A stretch of 13,106 bases of DNA from Inquilinus sp. (GTDB lineage: Bacteria; Pseudomonadota; Alphaproteobacteria; DSM-16000; Inquilinaceae): positions 1 through 13,106 of the forward strand of contig JABDIP010000333.1 of the NCBI GenBank assembly GCA_013003675.1, read 5' to 3'. The stretch's first letter is position 1, and every line of letters starts with the position of its first letter. Below are positions 6,970-13,106 of this stretch, in pieces. The notes below the pieces were generated by a model. That model was not told where the DNA came from. It ran no database searches and was given only the letters and a program-made list of their open reading frames with translations. The translations under genes were made by a program, and so were the position numbers.

Positions 6970-8319
6970 ATGGATTCCCGCCTGCTCGAGAAATACGACC
7001 GGCTGGTGCCGCGCTACACCAGCTATCCGACGGCGCCGCATTTCGATGGCTCGGTGGGCGCCGACAGCTACGCCGCCTGGCTGTCGGACCTGCCGGACGG
7101 CATGCCGCTATCGGTGTATGTGCACATCCCCTTCTGCGACACGCTGTGCTGGTTCTGCGGCTGCCACACCAAACTGGTGAACCGGTATGAGCCGGTCACC
7201 GCCTATCTGCGTCTGCTCGAGCGCGAGATCGGCCTGGTCCGCGACCGCATCGGCATCGGCCATGCTGTTCGTCACATGCATTGGGGCGGCGGCTCGCCGA
7301 CCATCCTGCATCCGAACGACATCCTGCGGCTGGGCGGAGCGCTGGCGGCGGCGCTGCCGATGGCATCGGATGCCGAATTCGCCGTCGAGATCGATCCGCG
7401 CGAACTGCCCCCGGCGGCCATCGATGCCCTGGCCGAGATCGGCGTCAACCGGGCCAGCATCGGCGTGCAGGACATCGACGAGACGGTGCAGCGGGCGGTC
7501 AACCGGGTGCAGCCGATGGCGATGACCGTGGCGGCGGCGGTGGGGCTGCGCCGCGCCGGCATCCGCGCGATCAATCTCGACCTGATGTACGGCCTGCCGC
7601 ACCAGACAATCGACCGGGTGCGGGCGACGGCCGATTTCGCCATCGACCTGGAGCCCGACCGCATCGCCCTGTTCGGCTATGCCCACGTGCCGGAGATGAA
7701 GCGTCACCAGCGGTTGATCGACGCCGCCGCCCTGCCGGACGGCACGGCCAGGCTGGCGCAGGCCGAGGCGGTGGCCGAGCGGCTGGTCGCCGCCGGCTAT
7801 GTGCCGATCGGCCTCGACCACTTCGCCCGGCCCGACGATCCGCTGGCCCGGGCCGCCGCCGCCGGCCGGCTGCGCCGGAACTTCCAGGGCTATACGACCG
7901 ACGATTCGGCGGCGCTGATCGGCCTGGGCGCCTCGGCGATCGGCCGGCTGCCGCAGGGCTATGTTCAGAACGCGGTGCCGCTCCACGCCTATCGCGACGC
8001 GATGAAGGCCGGGCGGCTTGCCACCGTGCGGGGCCGTCCGATCGGGGCGGAGGATCGGTTGCGCGGCGCGGTCATCGAGCGGCTGATGTGCAACCTCCGG
8101 GTCGACCCGGCGCGACTCTGCGCCGAGCACGGTGCCGATCCCGACACGTTCGCACCGGAGATGGCGGTCCTGGAGGACTTCGTCCGCGACGGCGTGCTCG
8201 ACCGGACCGGCGGCGCGATCACGGTGCGCGAAGAGGCGCGGCCGCTGGTTCGCTGTGTCGCAGCGGTCTTCGACGGCTATCTGCGGCAAGGCGAAACGCG
8301 ACACTCCCGGGCCGTCTGA
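6970..8319 (+). CDS. hemN: Oxygen-independent coproporphyrinogen III oxidase (radical SAM)
   Basis: Cytoplasmic radical-SAM enzyme that oxidatively decarboxylates coproporphyrinogen III to protoporphyrinogen IX without O2, in haem (and, where present, bacteriochlorophyll) synthesis. The 449 residues match the usual length of true HemN (about 450-460). Landmarks: N-terminal RYTSYPTAPHF (15-25); iron-sulfur/SAM motif PFCDTLCWFCGC with C56, C60, C63 and the HemN-specific fourth Cys65; GGGSPT (106-111); and the HemN-specific RRNFQGYTTD, which together with the fourth Cys distinguishes it from HemW. The ATG at 6970 lines up with family N-termini but has no Shine-Dalgarno sequence. The FNR-type palindrome at 6921-6934 implies induction at low oxygen. 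Downstream it faces the formate dehydrogenase operon tail, 42 bases away on the other strand. Confidence 0.96.
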   Translation: MDSRLLEKYDRLVPRYTSYPTAPHFDGSVGADSYAAWLSDLPDGMPLSVYVHIPFCDTLCWFCGCHTKLVNRYEPVTAYLRLLEREIGLVRDRIGIGHAVRHMHWGGGSPTILHPNDILRLGGALAAALPMASDAEFAVEIDPRELPPAAIDALAEIGVNRASIGVQDIDETVQRAVNRVQPMAMTVAAAVGLRRAGIRAINLDLMYGLPHQTIDRVRATADFAIDLEPDRIALFGYAHVPEMKRHQRLIDAAALPDGTARLAQAEAVAERLVAAGYVPIGLDHFARPDDPLARAAAAGRLRRNFQGYTTDDSAALIGLGASAIGRLPQGYVQNAVPLHAYRDAMKAGRLATVRGRPIGAEDRLRGAVIERLMCNLRVDPARLCAEHGADPDTFAPEMAVLEDFVRDGVLDRTGGAITVREEARPLVRCVAAVFDGYLRQGETRHSRAV

Positions 8320-8339
8320 CCGCCGGCCGGAGGCGTCCA

Positions 8340-8354
8340 GGCGCGCGACGCGCC
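8340..8354. terminator. Hairpin between convergent hemN and the 40-aa gene
   Basis: GGCGCG (8340-8345), loop CGA, CGCGCC (8349-8354) forms a perfect 6-bp GC stem in the 42-base gap between two converging genes, a typical place for a bidirectional terminator. Neither side has a T-run, so it may instead act only as a stabilising 3' structure or be chance in GC-rich DNA. Confidence 0.25.
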
Positions 8355-8361
8355 GGCGCCT

Positions 8362-8484
8362 TCAGAGCCGAACGTTCTCCGACTGGTAGACCGTCGCCGA
8401 GTCCCAATTCAGCACATTGAGCACGATGGCGGCGCCGATCGCGATGACGATGGCGGCGACCGCGCTGATGGCGAAGGCTTTCAT
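8362..8484 (-). CDS. 40-residue single-span membrane protein at the end of the fdh operon
   Basis: A short ORF of 40 codons plus stop. It starts with MKAFAISAVAAIVIAIGAA, continues through a hydrophobic helix to about residue 26, and ends with a polar tail YQSENVRL. The ribosome site is very strong (GGAGGG at 8496-8491, six bases from the ATG at 8484) and lies 30 bases after the stop of the WD40-cytochrome gene. Codon use is GC3-rich like its neighbours. It is most likely a one-pass inner-membrane protein with a short tail on the periplasmic side, comparable in size to small subunits that stabilise respiratory complexes. That role is inference from operon position. I do not assign a named family. 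It could also act as an uncleaved signal-anchor peptide. Confidence 0.72.
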   Translation of the reverse strand: MKAFAISAVAAIVIAIGAAIVLNVLNWDSATVYQSENVRL

Positions 8485-8514
8485 CCTCGTCCCTCCAATC
8501 AAGATGCCGGCAGT

Positions 8515-9867
8515 CTAGCGCGAATCATGCCGGCCGGCGACGCCAGCGAGAAAGCGGACCAGCTCGGCACGATCCGAGGCGTCCGGGATGCGCTGCAGCG
8601 GCATCTTCGAACCCGGCGTGTAGACGTGCGGTCCCTCGGCGAACAGCCGGCCGATCGTCGCCTCGGTCCAGACGATATCGCTGTCGGCCAGCGCCGGCGA
8701 ATAGGCATAGCCGGGCACGCTGCCGGCCGGCCGGCCGATCAGACCGTGCAGCGTCGGGCCGGCGCGGTTGCCGCCGTCCGGGTCGAGCGTATGACAGGCC
8801 TGGCAGGTGCGGAACAGCTCTGCACCGCGGGCCAGCGCCGGGTCGGCGGTCACGATCGTCTCCGGTGGCCGGACCGCCGTGCTGCCGCCGCGCGATGCCC
8901 GGCCGGTCGCGACCTCCCAGATCCGCGCCACGTCGTCGATGCCGGCGGAGACCAGGCGATCGCCGCCGGGGGTGAAGGCAAGCGCCCAGACCGGCCCCTG
9001 ATGGTCGATATCGGTGCGGGACACGCCGCCATCCGCCTCGCGTCGCCACAGCCGAACCCGCCCGTCGGCGCCGCCGGAGGCGACCAACCGCCCGTCATCG
9101 GCGATTGCGACCGCGAAGACCGGTCCCTCATGGCCGCGCAGGGTGGAAAGCTCCTCACGGACGTCCAGATCCCACAGCACCACCGTCTCGTCCGCCGAGG
9201 CGGTGACCGCGACCGGCGCCGATCCGGCGAGGGCGAGCGCACTGACGCCGAAATCATGGTCGCCCAGCAGACCGGCCGCCCCGCCGTCCGGCAGCCGCCA
9301 AAGCGTCAGATCGCCGTCATGGTCGCCGGAGAGAAGACCGCTTCCGTCGGGCAGGAAGGCGACCCCGTTCACATTGGCGTCGTGGCGCAGCACCGCGCCC
9401 GGCGCGCCATCCGTGTCGAGGTGCCAGAGCCGGACCGTGCGGTCCCAGCCGGCAGAGGCCGCCAGCCGGCCGTTTGGCGAAACGGCGACCGACGTCACCT
9501 TCCCCTCGTGTCCGGTCAGTCGGTGCAGCAGCCGGCCGCCGGCCAGCTCCCAGATGGCGACCGTACGGTCGTCGCTGCCGGTGATCGCGAGGCGGCCGCC
9601 GGGCACGAAGGCGACCGTGTTGACCGCCGCATCGTGGCCCTGCAGGCGGCGGATCACCGTTTGCCGGTCCAAATCCCAAAGGATCGCGCTGTAGTCGAAG
9701 CTGGCGGTCAGCGCTAAGCGGCCGTCCGCCGACACCGCGATGCCACGCACCGGTCCGCCATGACCGATCAGATCCGCCGATGCGGCCGAGGCTTGAAGCA
9801 GGACGGCGGCGACCGCCGAAAGCACGGCGGTGCTGAGCGCGGCGACTGTCCGTCGGACCCGTCGCAC
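8515..9867 (-). CDS. Exported WD40 beta-propeller / c-type cytochrome fusion protein
   Basis: A 450-residue predicted periplasmic electron carrier. A signal peptide (basic MRRVRR, hydrophobic core, ASAASA at about 27-32) is followed by seven WD40 repeats from about 34 to 320. Each blade ends in a recognisable W-x-hydrophobic motif: WDL 64, WEL 106, WHL 148, WRL 190, WDL 232, WRR 274 and WEV 317, about 42 residues apart. A linker (323-340) leads to a class I cytochrome c domain with haem-binding CQACH (355-359) and likely axial Met422 (GSKMPLQ). The GTG start at 9867 lies only four bases after the preceding stop, suggesting translational coupling. WD40 propellers are protein-docking platforms, so a redox partner may dock on the propeller while the haem takes electrons. 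The link to formate dehydrogenase is inferred from operon position. The propeller is not the haem d1 domain of nitrite reductase. Confidence 0.9.
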   Translation of the reverse strand: MRRVRRTVAALSTAVLSAVAAVLLQASAASADLIGHGGPVRGIAVSADGRLALTASFDYSAILWDLDRQTVIRRLQGHDAAVNTVAFVPGGRLAITGSDDRTVAIWELAGGRLLHRLTGHEGKVTSVAVSPNGRLAASAGWDRTVRLWHLDTDGAPGAVLRHDANVNGVAFLPDGSGLLSGDHDGDLTLWRLPDGGAAGLLGDHDFGVSALALAGSAPVAVTASADETVVLWDLDVREELSTLRGHEGPVFAVAIADDGRLVASGGADGRVRLWRREADGGVSRTDIDHQGPVWALAFTPGGDRLVSAGIDDVARIWEVATGRASRGGSTAVRPPETIVTADPALARGAELFRTCQACHTLDPDGGNRAGPTLHGLIGRPAGSVPGYAYSPALADSDIVWTEATIGRLFAEGPHVYTPGSKMPLQRIPDASDRAELVRFLAGVAGRHDSR

Positions 9868-9871
9868 CGGT

Positions 9872-10279
9872 TCAGCCGGACGGTGGTCGGGTCAGGCTGC
9901 GACGGTATACCGGGCCGCTCGGCGTCGCCGGCGTCAGGAAGGACGGCGCGCCGGAAAGCTCGTGGCCGGTCGGGCCATGGCGGAATTGCGGGATCAGCGC
10001 GCCGTTGTCCCCGTCGACCAGCACTGTCGTGACCTGGAAGGCGTTGTTGCGGCTGCCGCCCGGCAGCATGACGGTGACCGCGTAGGCCGCGCCGCCCTCC
10101 GGTCTCTCGACCGCGCGGACCCGCAATACCTCGACGTCGTATTCGGCGGCGACCTGCCGGGCCACCTGGTCGGCACTCAGGGCCTGAGCCCCCGCCGGAA
10201 CCGGTGCCATCAGGGCGCAGAACAGGACGGCCGTGGCGAGCACCCGACCGGCCGGCCGGTTGGTCGTGGAAATGCTCAT
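9872..10279 (-). CDS. Exported PepSY-like protein of the fdh operon, function unknown
   Basis: A 135-residue protein. It begins with a cleavable signal (MSISTTNRPAGRV, hydrophobic VLATAVLFCALMAPV, ending AGAQA at about 33). The mature part (ALSADQVARQVAAEYDVEVL...) has the alpha-beta layout of PepSY-like domains: a helix followed by strands containing AYAVTVMLPGG and VTTVLVDGDNGALIP. The resemblance is by pattern only. The start is uncertain: the ATG at 10279 has GAGGG 13-17 bases upstream, and an in-frame ATG at 10291 would add four residues. The gene lies 26-38 bases after the fdhC stop and four bases before the WD40-cytochrome start, so it is clearly co-transcribed. PepSY-type domains can bind or inhibit partner proteins; a chaperone or tuning role for the dehydrogenase complex is speculative. 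Confidence 0.75.
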   Translation of the reverse strand: MSISTTNRPAGRVLATAVLFCALMAPVPAGAQALSADQVARQVAAEYDVEVLRVRAVERPEGGAAYAVTVMLPGGSRNNAFQVTTVLVDGDNGALIPQFRHGPTGHELSGAPSFLTPATPSGPVYRRSLTRPPSG

Positions 10280-10317
10280 CGCCCCGGTCATCCCTCGGTT
10301 CCGGTCCTGGCCAACGG

Positions 10318-11466
10318 TCAATCGTCGCCGCCCGCAGCGGCCTTGGCTCTGCCCTTGCCTTTGGGCTCGCCCCTTTCGACCTCCTCGACCCACAGGCTGT
10401 GATGCTCGCGCGCCCAGTTGCGGTCGACCTGGCCGCTGCCCATGGCGTCGAAGGCGCCCTCCATGCCGATCGTGCCGATATAGATGTGGCCGAGGATGAC
10501 CATGACCATCACCAGCCCGACGATGGCGTGCCAGATCTGCGAGAGCTGCATCTCCGCCATCGGCGAGATTTGCGTCGGCACGTCGAACCCGATCGCCGCC
10601 AGCACCCGGAACGTCGGCTCGAAATACCCGAACTGGAACGGGAACAGCAGGGCGATGCCGGACAGGCTCATCGCCAGGCCCGACAGCATGACCAGCCAGA
10701 ACAGGAGTTTCTGGCCGGTGTTGAACTTCTTCGCCGGCGGATGGCTCTTCCGGGTGAACAGGCCGCCGGCCTTGGCCAGCCAGGCCAGATCGGTCTTGTC
10801 GGGGAAGTTGTGGCGGACCCACAGCACGAAGGACAGCACCAGCCCGGCCATGAACGCGAAGGCGATGTAGTGGTGCGCCACCTTGCCGGCCTGGGTCAGC
10901 GTCGCGAACAGATTCTCGCCGAGCAATGGCAGCAGCGCGTAACGGCCGTAGAGCATGTTGAGGCCGGACAGCGCCAGGACGATGAACGACCCGGCCATCA
11001 GCCAATGGGCGAACCGCTCGAGGTCGTTGAAGCGTTCCATCAGCTTGTCGCTGCGCCCGGAATCGATGCGAATCCGGCCGCGAACGGCGAAGAACAGCGC
11101 CAGCGCAATGACCATGCCCAACAGGCCCCAAATGCCGTAAACCGACAGCGGCCCATTGCGGATGTTGCGCCAGTTCTCGCCTTCGGACTGGATCAGAACG
11201 CCGGCCATGGCGTTCGGGATCGAGACGTTGCCCTGGGCGCCCTGGCGTACGGCGCGCCAGATCTCGGCGTCGCTGGCGGACCCGAGCGACTCGCCGGGTA
11301 CCATGCCGCCGGTCGGCGATGCGGTTTCCTGTGCTGGGCGCAGCGCCTCCTGCGCCCAGGAGCCGGCGACGACGCTGAAGCCGGCATAGAGCGCCAGGAA
11401 CAGGACGATGGCCGGGATCAGCCCGGAAAACCCTCGGCGCGATCTACCGTTGTGCGAATGCCGCAT
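10318..11466 (-). CDS. fdhC: Formate dehydrogenase gamma subunit, cytochrome b
   Basis: Membrane di-haem b subunit (FdnI/FdoI/FdhC family) that passes electrons from the iron-sulfur subunit to the quinone pool. Its 382 residues are longer than the roughly 210 of E. coli FdnI because of an N-terminal extension: a signal-like or membrane helix at 14-36, then a periplasmic stretch with VSIPNAMAGVLIQSEGENWR (81-100), and another helix at 108-128. The core has four membrane helices, at about 153-172, 196-217, 252-275 and 308-332. Candidate haem ligands are H154, H198 or H199, H313 and H327; the 14-residue gap between the last pair equals that of FdnI H155/H169. A charged tail follows. The extended form is usual for FDH3-type clusters. 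It lies 18 bases after the lipoprotein gene, in the same operon. Confidence 0.92.
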   Translation of the reverse strand: MRHSHNGRSRRGFSGLIPAIVLFLALYAGFSVVAGSWAQEALRPAQETASPTGGMVPGESLGSASDAEIWRAVRQGAQGNVSIPNAMAGVLIQSEGENWRNIRNGPLSVYGIWGLLGMVIALALFFAVRGRIRIDSGRSDKLMERFNDLERFAHWLMAGSFIVLALSGLNMLYGRYALLPLLGENLFATLTQAGKVAHHYIAFAFMAGLVLSFVLWVRHNFPDKTDLAWLAKAGGLFTRKSHPPAKKFNTGQKLLFWLVMLSGLAMSLSGIALLFPFQFGYFEPTFRVLAAIGFDVPTQISPMAEMQLSQIWHAIVGLVMVMVILGHIYIGTIGMEGAFDAMGSGQVDRNWAREHHSLWVEEVERGEPKGKGRAKAAAGGDD

Positions 11467-11484
11467 CTCGAACCCCCTTGGGTG

Positions 11485-11682
11485 CTAGATCTGCTGTTGG
11501 CGGGCGCGGAATCGAAGCTCCTGGATCTGGTCTTCGCTCAGCGTCTGGTCCGGCGTCCCCTGATAGACGCCCTTCTGCTGGATCAGGACGCGCCCCTGTT
11601 CCTCTTCCCGGCAACCGGTGGCGGCGAGGATGGCGAGCAGGCCCAACCCGAGGGCCAGGCGCGCGGTCAGCGTGCTGTTCAT
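11485..11682 (-). CDS. Small lipoprotein of the fdh operon
   Basis: A 65-residue protein starting at the ATG at 11682, which has AAGAAGG about ten bases upstream. A longer reading from 11712 would add ten polar residues before the signal and remove the ribosome site, so it is rejected. The sequence shows a short n-region (MNSTLTAR), a hydrophobic core (LALGLGLLAILA) and a lipobox-like ATGC, with Cys at residue 23 for lipid attachment. The mature part is small, polar and Gln-rich (REEEQGRVLIQQKG, ending RFRARQQQI), with no enzyme motif. It sits between fdhB and fdhC, with 18 bases to fdhC. A role in anchoring or assembling the formate dehydrogenase in the periplasm is inference; I do not recognise the family. 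Confidence 0.75.
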   Translation of the reverse strand: MNSTLTARLALGLGLLAILAATGCREEEQGRVLIQQKGVYQGTPDQTLSEDQIQELRFRARQQQI

Positions 11683-11726
11683 GCCGGCGTTTCCTTCTTG
11701 ACGGTTCCGCACTGCCCCACGGGAGG

Positions 11727-11769
11727 CCGGAAAACAGAAGGGGACAGCGGCCGCGACCGCTCGTCCCCT
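11727..11769 (-). terminator. Terminator-like hairpin inside the fdh operon, after fdhB
   Basis: Read on the minus strand, AGGGGAC-G-AGCGG pairs with CCGCT-GTCCCCT: 12 base pairs, a single bulged base and a six-base loop, spanning 11769-11739. It is followed by TCTGTTTTCC, a T-rich run. It starts 28 bases after the fdhB stop codon and lies before the lipoprotein-fdhC genes. This is the strongest intrinsic-terminator shape in the window. Partial read-through would lower expression of the downstream genes, or the stem could protect the fdhAB end of a processed message. Confidence 0.7.
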
Positions 11770-11797
11770 CCTGCCGCATGCCGGTCTCGCGTCGGGC

Positions 11798-12397
11798 TCA
11801 GCCGCGCGGCGCCTTCAGTTCGTAGGCGGTGCCCCAACCCCAGGCGCCGGAGCCGAAGCCGCGGGCGACGACGCGCTCGCGATAAATGTCGGACACCATG
11901 TCGCCATCGCCGGCCAGCAGCGCCTTGGTCGAGCACATCTCGGCGCAGAGCGGCAGCTTGCCTTCGGCCAGGCGATTGCGGCCGTACTTGCTGAACTCGG
12001 CGCCGGAGAAATCGTCCTCCGGCCCGCCGGCGCAGAAAGTGCATTTGTCCATCTTGCCGCGCGATCCGAAATTGCCCGCCTGTGGGTATTGCGGCGCGCC
12101 GAACGGACAGGCGTAGAAGCAGTAGCCGCAGCCGATGCACAGATCCTTGGAGTGCAGCACCACGCCCTCGTCGGACTCATAGAAGCAGTCGACCGGGCAC
12201 ACCGCCATGCACGGCGGATCGGAGCAGTGCATGCAGGCGACGGAGATCGACCGTTCGCCCGGGTCGCCGTCGTTGATGGTGACCACCCGCCGGCGGTTCA
12301 CGCCCCACGGCACCTCATGCTCGTTCTTGCACGCAGTGACACAGGCGTTGCACTCGATGCAGCGCTCGGCGTCGCAGAGAAATTTCATTCTTGCCAT
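11798..12397 (-). CDS. fdhB: Formate dehydrogenase beta subunit, 4x[4Fe-4S] ferredoxin-like (FDH3 type)
   Basis: Electron-transfer subunit carrying electrons from the molybdopterin subunit to the cytochrome b. Its 199 residues hold 16 cluster cysteines in four ferredoxin-type sets: C13/C16/C19/C23 (CIECNACVTAC), C55/C58/C63/C67 (CMHCSDPPCMAVC), C87/C90/C93/C97 (CIGCGYCFYAC) and C119/C122/C151/C155. As in this family, the sets pair across the two halves to build clusters. There is no C-terminal membrane helix, unlike E. coli FdnH, so contact with the membrane must come through FdhC, which is typical of short FDH3-type beta subunits. The ATG at 12397 has GAGGGAG seven bases upstream and lies 12 bases after the fdhA stop. 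It has no signal peptide; export by hitch-hiking with a Tat-targeted FdhA is the expected route. Confidence 0.95.
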   Translation of the reverse strand: MARMKFLCDAERCIECNACVTACKNEHEVPWGVNRRRVVTINDGDPGERSISVACMHCSDPPCMAVCPVDCFYESDEGVVLHSKDLCIGCGYCFYACPFGAPQYPQAGNFGSRGKMDKCTFCAGGPEDDFSGAEFSKYGRNRLAEGKLPLCAEMCSTKALLAGDGDMVSDIYRERVVARGFGSGAWGWGTAYELKAPRG

Positions 12398-12409
12398 TGG
12401 TCAGCTCCC

Positions 12410-13105
12410 TCAAGCGCGCTCGATACGGCAGAGCGTGGCCTTGGTTTCCTGCATCTGGGTGACCGAGTCGTACCCGTAGGTCTGCGCCGTGTTCGACGAC
12501 TCGCCCAGCACGTAAGGGTCGGCCCCGGCCGGGTATTTGTGGCGCCGGTCCTCGCCCTGGTAGTGGCCGCCGAAGTGGAAGGGCATGAAGGCGACGCCGC
12601 GGCCGACGCGGTTGGTCACCATGGCCATCACCCGCACCTTCGCCCCTTCCGGTCCGTGCACCCAGACCATCTCGCCGTCCCGCGCGCCGATCGTGTTGGC
12701 GTCGAACGGGTTGATCTCGACGAACATGTCCTGCTGCAGCTCGGCGAGCCACGGGTTGGACCGGCTCTCCTCGCCACCACCCTCGTACTCGACCAGACGG
12801 CCGGAGGTGAGGATGATCGGATAGTCCTTCGAGAAGTCCTTCTTCTGGATCGATTCGAACATCGTCGGCAGACGATACATCTTGCGATCCTTGTAGGTCG
12901 GATAGTCCTTCACCAGATCGCGCCTGGGCGTGTAGAGCGTCTCGCGGTGCAGCGGCACCGGATCCGGGAAGTTCCAGACGACGCATCGGGCCTTGGCGTT
13001 GCCGAACGGCGCCGTGCCGTGCTTGATCGCGACCCGCTGGATGCCACCCGAAAGGTCAGTCTTCCAGTTGGTCTTGTCGCCGGCGATCCCCTCAATGACC
13101 TTGCG
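12410..13105 (-). CDS. fdhA: Formate dehydrogenase alpha (catalytic) subunit, C-terminal part only
   Basis: The C-terminal 231 residues of the molybdenum- or tungsten-bis-MGD catalytic subunit that oxidises formate to CO2. The reading frame is open to the window edge, so the N-terminal part, including the Tat signal, the first [4Fe-4S] cluster and the Cys/Sec active-site residue, lies outside the window and cannot be judged. The visible part includes a segment with ARCVVWNFPDPVPLHRE and the molybdopterin-dinucleotide binding domain, beginning near PIILTSGRLVEYEGGG and containing NPWLAELQQDMFVEINP and GVAFMPFHFGGHY. It ends CRIERA-stop. A GTG at 12958 gives a shorter in-frame reading, but the coding sequence clearly continues upstream of it. 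It is the most upstream gene of the minus-strand fdh operon in this window; its promoter lies beyond the edge. Confidence 0.94.
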   Translation of the reverse strand, partial: RKVIEGIAGDKTNWKTDLSGGIQRVAIKHGTAPFGNAKARCVVWNFPDPVPLHRETLYTPRRDLVKDYPTYKDRKMYRLPTMFESIQKKDFSKDYPIILTSGRLVEYEGGGEESRSNPWLAELQQDMFVEINPFDANTIGARDGEMVWVHGPEGAKVRVMAMVTNRVGRGVAFMPFHFGGHYQGEDRRHKYPAGADPYVLGESSNTAQTYGYDSVTQMQETKATLCRIERA

Positions 13106-13106
13106 C

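Noticed and set aside
6970..8319. HemW (haem chaperone) rather than HemN.
   Set aside because: The fourth cysteine (CGC, C65), the RYTSYPTAPHF N-terminus and the RRNFQGYTTD segment are HemN features.
8515..9867. Cytochrome cd1 nitrite reductase (cytochrome c plus propeller).
   Set aside because: The cytochrome is C-terminal, the propeller has seven classical WD40 blades, and no haem d1 features or other nir genes are present.
10204..11994. A 596-codon plus-strand open frame opposite fdhC and its neighbours.
   Set aside because: It has low-complexity composition and no domain, and it runs across several well-supported minus-strand genes and their gaps.

Overview
The window is a GC-rich, densely coded stretch of chromosome, most likely from an alphaproteobacterium (Rhodospirillales-like). 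That placement rests on the codon bias, the gene families present, and the FDH3-type formate dehydrogenase cluster. It is inference, because no rRNA or other marker gene is present. I see no tRNA, CRISPR array, insertion sequence or phage gene, and no gene-free stretch longer than about 170 bases.

Left part, plus strand (1-6369): the 3' part of a CorA-type Mg2+/Co2+ channel; a dicarboxylate/amino-acid:cation symporter of the SDF/DAACS family; a soluble chemoreceptor with a C-terminal zinc-binding CZB domain; a Tat-exported multicopper oxidase preceded by what looks like a CueR-type (MerR family, 19-bp spacer) copper-responsive promoter; and an atypical short-chain dehydrogenase that lacks the catalytic tyrosine. 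Metal handling and sensing recur here (CorA, CZB, multicopper oxidase), but the genes do not look like one operon.

Middle (6382-8319): a small YdcZ-type (DMT/DUF606) membrane protein on the minus strand is divergent from hemN, the oxygen-independent coproporphyrinogen III dehydrogenase. A perfect FNR/FixK/DNR-type palindrome (TTGAC-N4-GTCAA) lies 35 bases before hemN, so hemN is probably induced when oxygen is low.

Right part, minus strand (8362-13106): a long formate dehydrogenase operon, read right to left. Its order is fdhA (molybdopterin catalytic subunit, C-terminal 231 residues only), fdhB (four [4Fe-4S] clusters), a strong terminator-like hairpin, a 65-aa lipoprotein, fdhC (membrane cytochrome b), a 135-aa exported PepSY-like protein, a 450-aa exported fusion of a seven-bladed WD40 propeller with a c-type cytochrome, and a 40-aa single-span membrane protein that is easily missed because it is so short. 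Electrons from periplasmic formate would pass FdhA to FdhB to FdhC and the quinone pool. The last four unusual genes look like an accessory module, with the WD40-cytochrome c a candidate extra electron acceptor, docking protein or assembly factor. This module is the best candidate for something poorly described in the window.
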